Below, piece by piece: positions 24,259 to 36,750 of a stretch of DNA of 64,000 bases. This stretch comes from Stereum hirsutum FP-91666 SS1 (lineage: Eukaryota; Basidiomycota; Agaricomycetes; Russulales; Stereaceae), in the NCBI RefSeq assembly GCF_000264905.1, contig NW_006763133.1, forward strand, positions 343,975 to 407,974, given 5' to 3'. Positions within the stretch are counted from its first letter, which is position 1. Every line of letters starts with the position of its first letter. The translations under genes were made by a program, and so were the position numbers. The notes beneath the pieces were generated by a model. It saw only the letters and a list, made by a program, of their open reading frames with translations. It made no database searches and was not told where the DNA came from.

Positions 24259-24630
24259 TCTACTCGCGGCGAGGCAAATCAACGGTGAGTGCTCGAATCG
24301 TATTTGGACAAGTGTGGACCGCACTGCGTGGATCCTGTACGAGTGAAGAATGTTCGAGGCGCAGAATACCATGCACCTCACCGTCGGACTAATGTCGCTT
24401 TCTGCCCAAGATTCATCGGCACCGGCACTCTTGTTGTCCCACGTCTATCTGCTCTTCTGTTATCTGTGTCCTAGACATCCATGCCATCGTACTAACTTCT
24501 ACGCATAGGGAAAACTTACAAGCTCTTCTTTGACCTTGAGACCGGCCTCATGGCTGCCTCGTTGGCGAGACTTGTCGCCCGGGTCGAAGGAGTCCCCATG
24601 TCGCTTCCCATTGATCTATTGTTGCACTAG
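24251..24630 (+). CDS. Possible small spliced ORF overlapping the adaptin stop
   Basis: ATG at 24251 overlaps the adaptin stop codon (ATGAATGA). Exon 1 (24251-24284) joins in phase across a GTGAGT donor to exon 2 (24509-24630), whose acceptor follows a perfect TACTAAC branch site at 24490-24496. Exon 2 reads KTYKLFFDLETGLMAASLAR, then LVARVEGVPMSLPIDLLLH and a TAG. The product would be 51 residues, with no family recognised. The 224-nt intron is long for this window. It may instead be a 3'-UTR intron of the adaptin mRNA, or the last exon of an alternative adaptin isoform. Confidence 0.35.
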
Positions 24631-25195
24631 CCGAACACAGTTGACAAGCAGCAGACCAATCATGCGGATATTAGGTTTCGTTTCGTGCCATATGCATGGT
24701 CTTGAAATGGAAACTCGCCACCCTCAGGGGCTGTCCTGTGTCACAGAGCTCACGCCCGGGCTCCTGATACCCTTGACACACGGTACCGGGCCGCTATGGT
24801 GGAAGAGTCGTTAGGTCTTCTCTATGATGATCTTCAAAATGTCGGCATGCGATGGTTTCGTGGGTTCCTGCAGTGTGTTTATGAAGCCCATTTGCACAAC
24901 GTCTTATAAGCGAGCGAGTGGCCTTGCTTGACTTTCGTCGTGGCCCTCAGCGAGGACTAACGGTTTATGGCACAAAGAATTGGGCCCGAGCGCGCGCCTA
25001 TGTTATTGTGGACAAATAGAGCTGTGGCTCTTAATTGCCAAGCGAAACACACACTCCTGTGCACAAAGGCTGACAATAGACAGGCGTGTCTGTTGCTTTG
25101 AGCATTCGAGCCTTTCGTTTTAGATTACACAGCGATGGGTGGCGCGTGAAACTGGCGCACAAGGGTTCTGAGTTAGGGACAAAGGACCCAATACA
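24631..25195. other. Intergenic, no gene recognised
   Basis: Short frames only. It includes the promoter of the BCS1-like gene. Confidence 0.4.
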
Positions 25196-25203
25196 TATAT
25201 AAA
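25196..25203 (+). promoter_or_regulatory. TATA box of the BCS1-like gene
   Basis: A canonical TATATAAA lies 65 bp upstream of the ATG at 25269. Confidence 0.55.
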
Positions 25204-25268
25204 GGCTGGTGATCTGTCTTGTATATGGTAAGACCCCTACTTCCTCTTTCCCTCGCTGCACCTGAGCT

Positions 25269-27562
25269 ATGGCTGTAGAAAATACACTTCCTAATCCCAC
25301 GCCGCATGATTCCAGATTCCACTTCTGGGGCCGTCTGCTGTCTTTGCTATCTCTCACTGACACGTCGTCCGTCGTGGGCAGTGCAATTCATGGTGTGCTC
25401 ATGGGACTCGCCATGGAAATGACTCAGGTCGTGTTTCGATGGATCTGGGCTCGAATCAGTTTCTGTGCGTTCATTATTGATTGGTTCTTACGTGGCATCC
25501 TCGTGGACTGACTTGCCTTCTCTCACAGCCCTACATGTAACCGCTACGTTTCAACAGCAGGACGCCGCCTATGAGTGGATCATATTCTATCTGGTGCGTC
25601 TATCGAACATGTGCGCCGTAGTTTGTTCGTCCTGGCTTACCTCTGTAACCCTCACGTCGTATAGGCCGAACGGGATGTGTGGCGGGATAAAATCAAGGAT
25701 CTCATCATCACCGCAGTCAATGGCGGCCACCGTGCCGAGTATGACGCTTTCACAGATCCCGGATTCAAGCTCGACGACATCGCCAACTGTGAACCAGCCA
25801 CCGACCACGTTCAGCGTTTCCGATGGAAGGGGTATTGGGCGGAAGTAGAGTTCAAGCAGCCTAAGGAGACGTATGGCGAGCGACCGCCCGCGCAGCTCAA
25901 ATTAAGGTGGGCGCCGATCTGAAACCTCTCTCATATATTCCGGTCATTGAACTTCCGACGATGGCAGCCTATACACGCGCAACACGACGGTACTGCACGC
26001 ACTGGTCAAGGAGGCCCATGAGGCATACAAAACACGGGGGAAGAAGAGCGTGATCATTCGATCCGTGAATATAGTGAGTTTTCCTTTGCTAGAGGAGTCT
26101 GATCGATGTTGACCACGTTGCGTAGAGCCGATATCATGAATTAGGCTGGTCGACGACAAAGGCCAAGGTGCCTCGCCCCTCAGAATCGTTAATCCTCGAT
26201 GATGGTGCTGTCGCCAAACTCGTGAAAGACGTCGAACGCTTTCGAGCTTCGGAGGACTGGTACCACGCCAAAGGCGTGCCATATCATCGTGAGTATCCGT
26301 GGATCGGCATATGGAAGCAGTGGGCCTAATTTTCATTAGGTGGATATCTCCTATACGGTCCGCCCGGTACGGGGAAGAGTAAGTGAATCCTTGTCTTCCT
26401 GATTTCCGATGCATGAATGCTGACGGTGTACCCAGCTTCGACCATCTACACCATAGTACGCAATTCTAATGACCATTGTTCGCGCTCTCATTGATGAAGT
26501 TTTCGTTTAGGCTGGACACTTCGGTTTGCCCATACATATGTTTTCGCTCTCGGGTCGAAGGTTTGAGAATCTCATAGCTGCCAATGTCCGCTTGCTAACT
26601 TCGCTTTTAGCTTATCCGACGTCAGCCTGATGGACCTGTTTTCGTCTATACCGAAGTATGCCATTGTGGTAATGGAAGACATCGACTGCGTCTTTCCACC
26701 ATCAATGGTCAACAGAGAAGATATGGACAGTGCCCTCGATCGGAATGGGCTACCGATGCCTACTTTTAATGAACAAGCTACGATGGTTACTCTCTCGGGC
26801 CTACTCAATGTGCTGGATGGTGTTGGCAGCGAGGATGGTCGAATTCTTTTTGCCACCGTACGTCAGTCTTGGCGTCTCACCGGGCATTCTACTTACTTAT
26901 CCTACTAGACCAATTATCGAGAAACGTTGGACCCTGCCCTGACGCGTCCTGGGCGATTTGATTTCACCATCCCGTATACTCTTGCCACGTCCAGTCAAGC
27001 GTCTAGACTTTTCATTCATCTTTTCTCAGAGATGACTAGCAATACCTCGGAGCATCCTCTTTCTTCCGCAGAGCTGTCTGCTCTTGCAGAGGAGTTCTCC
27101 AACACCATCCCCGAACAGAGCTTCTCGATGGCAGAGCTTCAAGGTTACTGTATCTCTCATAAGGATGATGCTCATCTTGCCGTGAAGAGTGCACGAGCCT
27201 GGGTTGAGCAAGTGATTGCAGACAGGGAGCGGATCGAGCTTTACCGATCCGAGAAGCGCAGGGCAGCGCAGGCCAGACGAGACCGTTCGTCGTCCGTCGG
27301 GCCTTCGTCCATACCTTTCCGCGATTGCGGACGTGGAAAGTCTATAGGGGAATCCGACTCGCGTCTGAGGGAAGAAACCAGTGGTGGTGGTACACTGTTT
27401 TCGGAATCGAACGCCAGCGCGCTGTGCTCTCCCTCCAGCGGCCCTTCAGAGATTGTTTTGTCTACCAATGATTCCCCAGCTGTGGACATAGACGAAGAGA
27501 AGCTCGATGATCAGAGCCCTACTGAAGCTGAACCCGTATCTATGGACGATGTCTCAGCATGA
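25269..27562 (+). CDS. BCS1-like AAA ATPase
   Basis: Related to Bcs1, the inner-mitochondrial-membrane AAA protein that translocates the Rieske protein. Agaricomycetes carry many divergent paralogues of unknown role, so orthology to true BCS1 is not claimed. An N-terminal hydrophobic stretch (GRLLSLLSL ... IHGVLMGLAMEMTQVVFRWI) is followed by the BCS1_N region (AERDVWRDKIKDLIITAVNG, RFRWKGYWAEVEFK), then the AAA core. The core has Walker A GYLLYGPPGTGKTST, GHFGLPIHMFSLSGR, Walker B YAIVVMEDIDCVFPP, LSGLLNVLDGVGSEDGRILF, and TNYRETLDPALTRPGRFDF with the arginine finger. The C-terminal tail of about 130 residues is Ser/Glu-rich and probably disordered, ending SMDDVSA. Around eight introns. Confidence 0.88.
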
Positions 27563-28128
27563 TGGTATCCTGTCAAATTCGTATCAAGTAACTTTTTAAA
27601 TTCGTCGTTAAATAGTTGTTTCTTTTTTTGAACATGCATTATTTACTGTGTATCACTACCCTTTTTTAAAGAATAATAATCCACACTGGTTGATACGATT
27701 ATTTCAATTACATCAAAGTCATGCATTTCTGCTCACGATTCATGTAGAGCCCGGGCCCCGGGCTAGCATCTCCACAACGCCACGTAGGAAGCAACCACGT
27801 GCTTGACGCGCGAGTTTGTTGATCGTCGGATGTGGCACAGCGCCATCTTCCAAGCTGTTTTCGGTTCCCGCGGTTCCTACTAGTTCGCTTCGTCATGCTC
27901 CTAACCCTGCCGGCCTTCGTCTTCGTCAGCGCATCTCCGCCTCCATTTCTTCAAGTAGGATGCACAAACGTCAAGAATTGGCGGTGCAGACAATCCTCGG
28001 ATTGATCCGCTTTCGTCTCCGCACCAAGACTGCTCGTAGACGAGACTGGAGAATCCATTCGCAATGAGAAAGACGAGATCGAGGACAAATCAAAGCCCAC
28101 AGGGCACAATGCATAGTACTAAATAGGA
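27563..28128. other. Convergent 3' region with a GC hairpin
   Basis: Between the tails of the BCS1-like (+) and photolyase (-) genes. T-rich and A-rich tracts near 27.60-27.70 kb may serve 3'-end formation. A 7-bp GC-rich stem with a 3-nt loop (AGCCCGG..CCGGGCT) is at 27748-27764. No gene recognised. Confidence 0.45.
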
Positions 28129-30127
28129 TCAGTTCCCTCTACCCTTCTTAACCCAAACGTCCAGGGCAGTCTGCCCACTGTCTTCATCTATCTGTCTTTT
28201 CCTCTTCAGCTCATGTTGATTGGCGCGTTCAGCGTCTCCTCCGTCCCCTTCGTCCTCTGGCAACTTTGTCCCCCCGAACACGATATCCCGTCCCGTCCCG
28301 TCCAACACGCAAGGATCGTCTCCGTTCACCTTGGCTCCATAGGCGGTCTTCATCTTCGCCATGCATATATCCCGCCTCTGAGGAAAGTCGAACATGGGCG
28401 CTGGATAGTATCGCTCGCCGGTCAGAGGTCTCTTGAGTGGTAGAAGTCCATTTCTCGGAGGTGGCGGTCGTGCGTGAGCCACAGTTAAGTCCGGCAGTAT
28501 CGACCTCCCATCTTCATCTGCGTCCTCGAACGACAACACCAAGCAGCCTGCTTTTCTCTGACCGCTCTCTGGCGCTAAATGCGGCTCATATACCCACTTG
28601 TCAGGGAAATCCTTCAACTCCGGAATGTAACGCCTGACGAAGATTCCTTGTGGATCCCATTTCTTCCCGAACGCTACCGGCGAATAGCATCGGTAGTATT
28701 GGGAGAAGAACGCCGTGCAACTCAACCACATCCAGTTGCCAGCATTCGAAGCCGGCTCGTGGTCTATCAAAAGCTCTTCGAAGATTTCGGCACCGCGCTC
28801 CCAAGAGATGTAGGCCCCGCCGCGGGTGAGAAAGCAAGCGACCATATGCCGTCCGAGATGGTGGATCCAGCCTTCTTGACGGAGTTGGCGCATGAGAGCG
28901 TCGACGAAGGGGAAGCCAGTAATTCCCCAGGCCCAGCGAAAGAACCATCGGTGAGCGAGGGGAGAGTCGATCGTGTAGGGTGTTGTGGGGGAATAAGGGA
29001 TGGTTGAAGGGAGGTGCCAAGGTATGTACCGTGCGACTGAGTTTCCTGCAATTTGGGAAAATGGATGGCCGATGGCGTATTGAGCGCAGAAGTACATCTC
29101 ACGAAAGTAGAGCTGTCCAGGCAGATTGGCAGGAGGCGTAGAAGCTTTTCTGCTTTCAGAGTATTCGGCAATAATTCGTTGGACTTCGAAGTGAAACTTT
29201 CGAACGCTCAGCGATCCGAAGTGGAGGTGCGGCGAGAGAATGGTTGTGGCAGCTGGCTCAAAAGCAGTTGGCGCGGTTTTGGGCTTCTCGAAGGTCGCTA
29301 TATAGGTTTTATCGCTCAAAAGAGTCTGGAGGTTCTTCAGCGCTAGAGACTCGCCACCGCGATGTGGCGTCGTCACGGCAGAAGCTGGAATTCCGAGCTC
29401 TGCGAGTGTCGGGATTGAAAATTCATCACTTAGGCTTCCTAAGACCGCATGAGTATTAGAATGATAGGTCATGTACGGCCATCAAAATTACCTGGTGGTT
29501 GTTCGTTGGCGACTGAGAGGGTGAAATTGCCAGGGTTTGGTAACGAGGTTGGCGTAGGAAGTGGCGAAGCTGGAGTTGCAAGTTTGGCAGTAATCTGTGA
29601 GACAGTACTTTCAGTTTTGCTGTTTATCTCACAACTGTAGTTTTGCAGACCTTCATCAGCGCGTTCAAGGTCATTGTAGCCTGCCCACCATTCTTCTCTA
29701 CCACTTCCTTCGGGTCCCATAATGTCCTTCCAACCGCTTTGACGACTTCAACACCAGCCTCTCGAACCTTTGCTTCCACATCTATGTCTCTTTCCAACGC
29801 ATACGAATCTGTATCCTCCTCAAAGACAAGATGCGTGATCTTCCAGTCACGACACAAGCGGGGCAACAATGTCTGCGGCGCCTCGCGAAGAACGAGAAGC
29901 CTTTGCTTCGTGTTGAGCCGCTTCAGAGTCTGAGAAAGGTCGTTTTGGCAGTCAAGAAGAAACTGCCAGCGGTTGGGTCCGACGCGAGCTTGGAGGACAT
30001 AGTGGGGGTCCCAGCACCAGACTGGATAGAGACATTCAGGGTTGAGTTGGAGGGCAGCATGGAGAGCAGGCGAGTCGTGGACACGAAGGTCGGTTCGAAA
30101 CCAGTAGAGAACGCGCGGCTTGGGCAT
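28129..30127 (-). CDS. Cryptochrome/(6-4) photolyase family flavoprotein
   Basis: An FAD-binding blue-light protein of the eukaryotic (6-4) photolyase/animal-cryptochrome branch, expected to repair (6-4) photoproducts or to sense light. The N-terminal Rossmann domain starts PKPRVLYWFRTDLRVHDSPA, followed by WCWDPHYVLQARVGPNRWQF. After two introns the C-terminal part has RGGESLALKNLQ, FEPAATTILSPHLHFGSLSV, TGFPFVDALMRQLRQEGWIH with HLGRHMVACFLTRG (the His pair of (6-4) enzymes is kept), then ISWERGAEIFEELLIDHEPA, NAGNWMWLSC and DPQGIFVRRYIPELKDFPDK. The C-terminal extension is basic and ends VKKGRGN. Class I CPD photolyases differ in the WIHHLGRH region, which argues against CPD repair. Whether it is an enzyme or a sensor cannot be told from sequence alone. 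Confidence 0.9.
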
Positions 30128-30896
30128 GTTGGTCGAAAGAGAGGAAATAGTATGAAAGACCAGTAGAATAGTGATGCGACCACAATGGTTATCATTCTCA
30201 ATTTTGATGGACTGTGTGAGACTGAGACCAACACGAGACTGCCGATCTCAACATGCAGAGCCATGATGTCATTGAACTGTCCAGATCGAAAGCAAAGGAA
30301 GGCCGGAGGAATAGAACTGGGGACGCGCGATCGTGGGCGATCTTAGGCGATCTCCACCACCAAGCTAGCCTCGAGAGCCAGACTGACTCGGAAGATTGAA
30401 GAAGTCGTTCCTCTTCGGAAGTACGGAGACCAGTCGACGATAGAGCCAACAGGAGAAACGTCAACAGGTGTTGTGTAGATAAATGTCCTTCAGCGGCAAC
30501 CGAGAACTCCCAGAGGGAAGAGCGGCTGGGAAATTATGTAGAACACAAAGCGGACGACACAGTTACTGTGAAGATGCCGGATGGATTGAGTGCGAGTACC
30601 ACTTTGCTTGTCACCCGTTCTCAGTTCTGATGAACGATAGCAACGGCGACGGCCACTAGGAAAATATTATTGAGGTCATGATCAACAAACATGAAAATCG
30701 AGAGAAGGAATGATATGTCAACAAATACGGTGCTAGGAAACACTGAACATAATGATAGTAGGTGGTCTTCCAGCTCAGGCATGTCCATGGTAGCGTCCAG
30801 CCCAATTGAATCTATGCGCATACCATGACCAGAACTTGATGCCCCTCATTTCCTTCATGTACGAACTATGGAGACAGCCTTCTGAGTAGCCCAGCT
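30128..30896. other. Intergenic, no gene recognised
   Basis: Holds the photolyase promoter (transcribed away to the left) and the P450 3' end. No TATA box or convincing frame. Confidence 0.4.
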
Positions 30897-33263
30897 CTAT
30901 ATTTCAACGGCATTGATCAAGGCCAGTGCCTTCTCTGAGCGTGGTCGGATGGTCGTCTTGAAAGGCTTCGGACGTCTGTGACGGAGATAGCAGTCAGCAA
31001 CTTCGGAGTATTGAATCGATTGCGGGACTGCAGAGAATGTGATGGATGGAGGAGAAGGAATGATAGCGCTCAGATTGGACTGGCTCAACGGGCTCAATGT
31101 TGGCCGATTGGGTATGAAAGCGACACGAGAAGGAGATAAAACGTACACGAGTACCCCGCTGGTGAATTCGTGCTTGGGTTCTTGGACAACTCCGTTGACA
31201 GAAACCTTCTCAATGTCGTATACCGCGAGGATGGTGCAGATGAAAATGAACATCAGCGAATCGGCAAGTTGATTCCCTGGGCATGACCTTTAAAGATACA
31301 AGTTGAGAAAAGGCTGGAATTCCGAGTCTGGTACGGTACGAACCTCCTGCCATAACCAAAGCACATTTCTGCAGAAGACATGTGAGTGGAAGCAGAAGCA
31401 GGAAGGCTATCAGAAATTCTGACCATAAGGATCGCGTTGGGCCGGCTTTCCCTCCGAGGCAATGAGTCGGTCGGGGTTGAAAACATTGGGCTCGGGGTAT
31501 ACTTCGGGGTCATGGAGATAATGCCTGGGATGATATGCGTTAGTCTTTGCCCCTACACCGCAGTTTTTAGGTGGTAGCATTACCAGATGTTAGCCAAGAC
31601 AGTGGACCCCTTCGGTATGAAGTGTCCGTCGTAAACATCGTCCTCCTCCAAGCAGTGAGGAGCGCCGAGTGGCGTTGTAGGCCCTGCGGACGCTTCAACG
31701 TCAGTACAATCATGACATGATGCATTTAATCTGCTAACCCCATCGAATAATCTCCTTGATCATGGTAGAGATGTATGGAAGCTGATCACGGTCTGAGAAA
31801 GAAGGCAGTCTATCCTTGCCAACAACGCGGTCGATCTCAGCTTGGGCTTTCTTCTGTACATTGGGATACATTGTCATCGCCAGGAAGAACGAGGACATAG
31901 CGGAAACAGGCTAAATGGATAAGTAACGAGCGTCAGCGCTTGGGGTTATGTGGATGTTGAGCGGCTGAAATAGACTTACGGTATCAGCGCCTCCGGAGTA
32001 TAGACTTGACGCCGCCCACTTGATCTCAAACTCTTCAGCCTCAGTGATGTTGTCGCCTTCGAGGAGATTTGTCACGAAGTTAGGGACAGCAGTTCCGTTG
32101 GCCTAGTTCACCATCAATTCTCATTCAATTGGAAAGAATAAGAGTGAGGCCTCACGGTTTGCTTTTTTACGACCTCATATGACTTATCGGTCATGTCGAA
32201 CAGCGTGTTGCGCCACTCATCAGCCTGTTTGTGGAACGTTGCCCAAGGGAACCATTTGGGCAAGAAACGGACTGAACGTATTCGTCGCTAATTAGACCTT
32301 CCACTATGGACTTCACGGCCATAAAAGACTCACGGGCTGGAATCAGATCTACCAAGAAGTTACCAGGCGAGAGGAGAACGCCAAGTTGATCCGTCTATCG
32401 TAAAGGAATTAGTGGCGCTATAACTTGGCTGTCAAATATGCATGAATGCTTACTGCCTCATCTGCGATTGTGACCAATGGATCATTTTCCGTGTCGACTT
32501 TGTACCCATGACTGATCATCAAGATGATAGCACCGACTCCTCTGAGTACCGCAGAGTTGCGCGGTCATATTGTGTCAATTTCCCCCAGAAGGGCACAAGG
32601 ATGGAGATAGATCACGTACTTGCGAACGGGACCAACAAAGTTGTCTGGATCCTTCAACATCCTGCGCACGCATATCTGAGCCTCGCCCTCGATCGTACCA
32701 TTGAACTTGTCGACGCTAGCCCGAGTGCCGATGACCTGATGAATCATTCGGCGATAGGCTCTCAAGCGGTCACCATAAGGAAGCAACACGAGAACATCCT
32801 TCCAGCCGACGAGGTCGCATGCCATGGTGTAATGAGGACGCGATGAATAAATGGAGCTCTTTTTGTTGAGCATGTCTTGAGCGGCCTTTGGAGAGTTGAG
32901 GATGATGAGAGGTTTCCCAAGGACGGTGAGGGAGATGACATCGCCTGAAATGGTGACATCAAAAGATTAACCGGCATTCTGGAGGAGAAATCATAGGACA
33001 CACCATATTTCTTCTGCCATGCTGAGAACACCTTGTACTCATCCTCAACAGGAACGTCGAGAAGATTTCCGATGATTGGAAGACCTAAAGCATGCTTTTC
33101 TCAACTATGGGACACCGGAAGCCATACACTATCACTGCGTACCTTTTGGGCCAGGAGGCAAACGAAGATGAGCTGGGCGTCCGTTACTCAAGTACCGCTT
33201 GAGGAGATAAAGGGTGAAGAGGCCTATCACGCCAGCGATGGCTTGGATTGGTTCGACTGACAT
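30897..33263 (-). CDS. Cytochrome P450 monooxygenase
   Basis: A membrane-anchored, microsomal-type P450. The start MSVEPIQAIAGVIGLFTLYL provides the anchor, followed by the hinge LRLPPGPKGLPIIGNL. Next are EYKVFSAWQKKYGDVISL, SSRPHYTMACDLVGWKDVLV and the C-helix region RLRAYRRMIHQVIG. The I-helix has SGGADT; then come AQAEIDRVVGKDRLPSFSDR, the ExxR segment IKEIIRWGP and PEPNVFNPDRLI. The haem-binding loop FGYGRRSCPGN is assembled across two introns, and both joins are in phase. The tail ends ALALINAVEI. At least twelve short introns. The substrate cannot be predicted. No neighbouring biosynthetic genes are seen, so a secondary-metabolite cluster is not supported. Confidence 0.93.
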
Positions 33264-34652
33264 CGTTGGCTAGTTAGCTTATACCTGATCAAGAAATCAG
33301 ACGTCGCTGGACGGGAGTAGAACTGAAGGTGGAGGGAGGGATGCCAAGGGCTATATACGTCCTTAAATTAGTAAAATATCAGATTCTGTTGAGCGCAACT
33401 GAAACCGACATGGCGTTGCGCTCGAGATCAGACAGCTCTGCAATCAAGATCACTAAGGCTTGGGAATACTCCATGCATGACTAGAGTCAGGGTTAGGCGT
33501 GAAGCCCTCACGGACATCGGTGTGGGTGGACCTTCGCTGTGCGTATCTCCAAGCAAATAAGAACTGGATAAAGTCGTCGATAGAAATATACATTCAGACG
33601 CCAGTCTTTTGGGATTGACCCACGACCGGTAAGCCGAATGAATGTAACTGATCAAGGGGTGATCATAAATAGCTCCCGTACATTCGTCGCAAACTTGATC
33701 GTGTCATCCGCGCCCGAAGACACCACAGGCATCGACGATAACAATGAAACATCCACGCATCAGTCACAGAGACTTGACCGCCAGTGCAAGACTGCACTAT
33801 TACCCACTCGGCGTTTAAGGAGGGGCATCTCACAGAGGCATGTCGATTACCTCCATTATTTTAGATGTTTGCTCTCTGAAAATATATACGGCTTGAAATC
33901 ATCGAAACGCGCACGATGAAATCGGTCACATACAGTGGCAGTTTCACAGTTTTACTGGTGGAACAATCCCATCTACCCTTTCGAAGGAAGGAAGCATGAG
34001 TTCGTAAAAGTAAAATAAAAAGACAAATATACGGGAATGCAAAAGGCCGCTCAGATGGCCGACATTGATGAGTAACATCTACCAGATCCATCATCAAGTA
34101 TTGCAGGACGAGCGCTTGTTCACCGCACAGGAACCAAGTTTACTGTATTCGCTAGTGTAATGTTGGTGTGGCGCTCAAGACGCAAAGCCTCCACTGAACT
34201 CAATCGTCCGCTATCGGAACATTGCGCCTGTGAGGTTCTGTCAGAAAATAGGCTCGGGGTGGAGTTACCTCCACTGAACTATGAAGGCAGACCCGTGTTT
34301 AGTTGAGCGGAGACCAGAACCAGTCAACCTTGAAACGGCGACGTCTTGGTAGTGAAGATGACAATACATCATTTTTTGGCCTCCCTAAACGCGTGGTCAT
34401 TTCCTCCTCCAGAAAAGGGTGCAATACTGTCCAGCATGTAATTTGGCGAATGCACTGTCTGGAGTTGCATCAAATGATGAGTGAGGCAAGATTCCAAAGC
34501 AGTTGAAATGCTTATGGGTCTTCCTCCTTCTGGTAGTGCATGCTGACTAGCTGTAAGCGTTGTGTGGCGCCCGTGAACTTCAACACAGAAGCACCACATC
34601 CCCATTCGCTCTAGGACCCCACGACCTCTCGATATATTTTGGAACTATATCA
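33264..34652. other. Gene-poor region upstream of the P450
   Basis: Contains a TATATA at 33352-33357, 89 bp upstream of the P450 ATG on the minus strand (likely its TATA box). An ATG-started 93-codon frame at 33638-33919 (+) has no family or splice support. A 13-bp direct repeat (CCTCCACTGAACT) flanks about 65 bp at 34.19-34.28 kb. Nothing else recognised. Confidence 0.4.
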
Positions 34653-35176
34653 TTATGTTATTCGCAGATAGAATAGAACACTCCAAGTGCAACCTTGGAG
34701 AGGTACAGGAACATCGAAAAAATGTCCTGAACACGAATGTGGGGAGACGGTTCTCTTCGAGGCATGGCTTGGAACAAACAGCCGCCAAATCATACGCCCG
34801 CAACGGGGACAAATGAAGATTGCAGAAAGCGGTGGAAGAGCTGCATACCCTCCAAGAATCTGGCAGGCAGCGAAAGGAGATCTCAGCAGTAAGCCCGGAG
34901 ACGAACTCACGGGTTCAAATACAGGCCAGGACATACCTTCGGGATGAGATCGCATTCGTTCTGTCTCCGGTGACACTTAGGCAATCTCACTGGACATTCT
35001 GATCCTAAATCAGAGCCGTATAAGGCTCTACAAAGGCGGAATAGTCTCTTGGAAGACATTGGACTGAATGGAGGTGTATCGAAGTCCGTTGGAAAGTAGT
35101 CAGCAAGAGGGCGCAGAGCCTGAGTGGCGTGGAAAGAGATACCTCCATGGACTGCCCTTGGTCTTTCTCGGGTCAT
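34653..35176 (-). CDS. Possible two-exon Cys-containing protein (weak)
   Basis: Exon 1 starts with an ATG at 35176 and reads to ECDLIPK. A GTATGT donor and a 75-nt intron ending CTGCCTGCCAG lead in phase to exon 2 (ILGGYAALPPLSAIF, then ICPRCGRMIW ...), which ends YLRIT at a TAA. The product is about 135 residues with scattered Cys (C-x6-C-x6-C in exon 1, CPRC in exon 2), perhaps a small zinc-binding protein. No family recognised. Confidence 0.33.
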
Positions 35177-36720
35177 ATTTCGACTGCAAACTACAACCTA
35201 CCGCTCTCAGGCTGTATCTCTTCTCTGTTTAGGCCCGTTCGTCTTCAGGATTAACGTCTTGATTACAACCCTGGACAATCATTTTGATGCGTTCTACTGC
35301 TAGATTACATGCGTCGTCTAAATCATCTTGAGCTTCCGGTGACTTGTGCTAGGACAAGCAGTGGAGGTTAGGTCCATGGAGTCTAGAGAGTTCAACTTTG
35401 GATGGTGAGCAATTTCGTATATGAGGTCAGGATGGACAAAGGTGAACAAGGCGTACGTGACGCTGAATTGCTCCAAGGCTTTACTGCACACTATCGGGGG
35501 TATTCATTATATGACGGGGCCTGGATGAAAAGAAGACATATCTAAGAGGAGAGAAAACAGAGAGCGTGTCAAAGCTGCACTTACTGTTGAATGCGAGTGT
35601 GCTCTGCCGTGTTGAGCGAGTCACACGTTCTGAGCCAGCGCATTGGTCGTGACGGAGAGTAAATAAGTGATTCGTTGATGCATACAAGGTCGGATCTCTA
35701 TGAAGAGTATGGGCAATGTCTTCAAGGGAAAAAAATCTACGAAGACATAAAGGTGGGAAGTTGATCGGAAGGATCTGTAATGACCCTAATAAGGGATTTT
35801 TGAGGCGGGCCGGGCGGCCGCAACACAATTGACGCGGGACGCGGCTGGTCGGCTACCATCATGGTGTTCTTTGTCTATCTTCTCTTTCACGCAGGTAAGA
35901 TCTGTACCTGGGCACATAGAATCGAGGAATGTCTTCAGAAATGTACCAAGCGGCTCCTCGAACCAGTTTTCGTATAATTGTTTGGTATGGTTGCCGCAAG
36001 GTTGCCGTACTTACACATACCGACACGACAAGCTGAGTTCAGTACTCTTGCTTTCAACTTGCTTAAGTTTGCACTTGCTTAACCCCGAGTCTAGACTACG
36101 GTGTAGTACGAGCCTGTTTTGTTGGTTATAGTTAGGAGGTCTCTCCATTCCGGACTGTGGCTCAGTATCACCGGCATCTGACAAAATTTGAGCTGGAGGT
36201 GTAGGTCGCAGGTCCCGCCCAACGTCTCACTGCTGTCTTGTTCATTCATCATGTGTCGCATCTTGGCTCGCTATCGTGGACGTGGCCCCTCCACACATGA
36301 GCCTTTGACTGTGCTCATATAACTACGACATTAGCCAAAGAGATTGAGGTCCGGAGAACCTGCAGACTCTAAGAATAGAACGAGCAGACACTTCTCCCGC
36401 TTGTTCGGACTCTTCATGATATCAGTTCTCGCAGTCACTTTTGTCGAGTCTTTCTAAAGATGGCTCTGCATTCACATAGAAGGGTCACACTCAAGGGCTT
36501 CACGCGCAGAACCTCCCGATAGTATATCTTTGTGATAGCGAACCTTTCCACAGATAAGGACATCCCGTCGAGCAGTGCATGGACGGACACGTACATTCAC
36601 CACTTCCACTCTATCCGTATCACTTATCCGAAGTCTACCTCTGAAATGATATACCCGTGCCGCTAGAAATAGGCGCAATCGAGTGATCATACAACTCGTG
36701 GGCTGTTCTTTCGACCGTTC
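35177..36720. other. Mostly non-coding; unresolved coding-like fragments on the minus strand
   Basis: Two minus-strand stretches look coding but could not be joined in phase: SLEDIAHTLHRDPTLYASTN near 35.7 kb, and SPEAQDDLDDACNLAVERIK ending at 35229 behind a good branch and acceptor (CTAAC ... CCTAG). They may belong to one small multi-exon gene or to a decayed one. 35.9-36.7 kb holds the transporter promoter and nothing recognised. Confidence 0.3.
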
Positions 36721-36750
36721 ATGTCTCTTCGTCTCTTCAACCAACACAAG

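Noticed and set aside
33638..33919. 93-codon ATG-started frame on the plus strand
   Set aside because: No recognisable family, no splice signals and a mixed composition. Not enough to call a gene.
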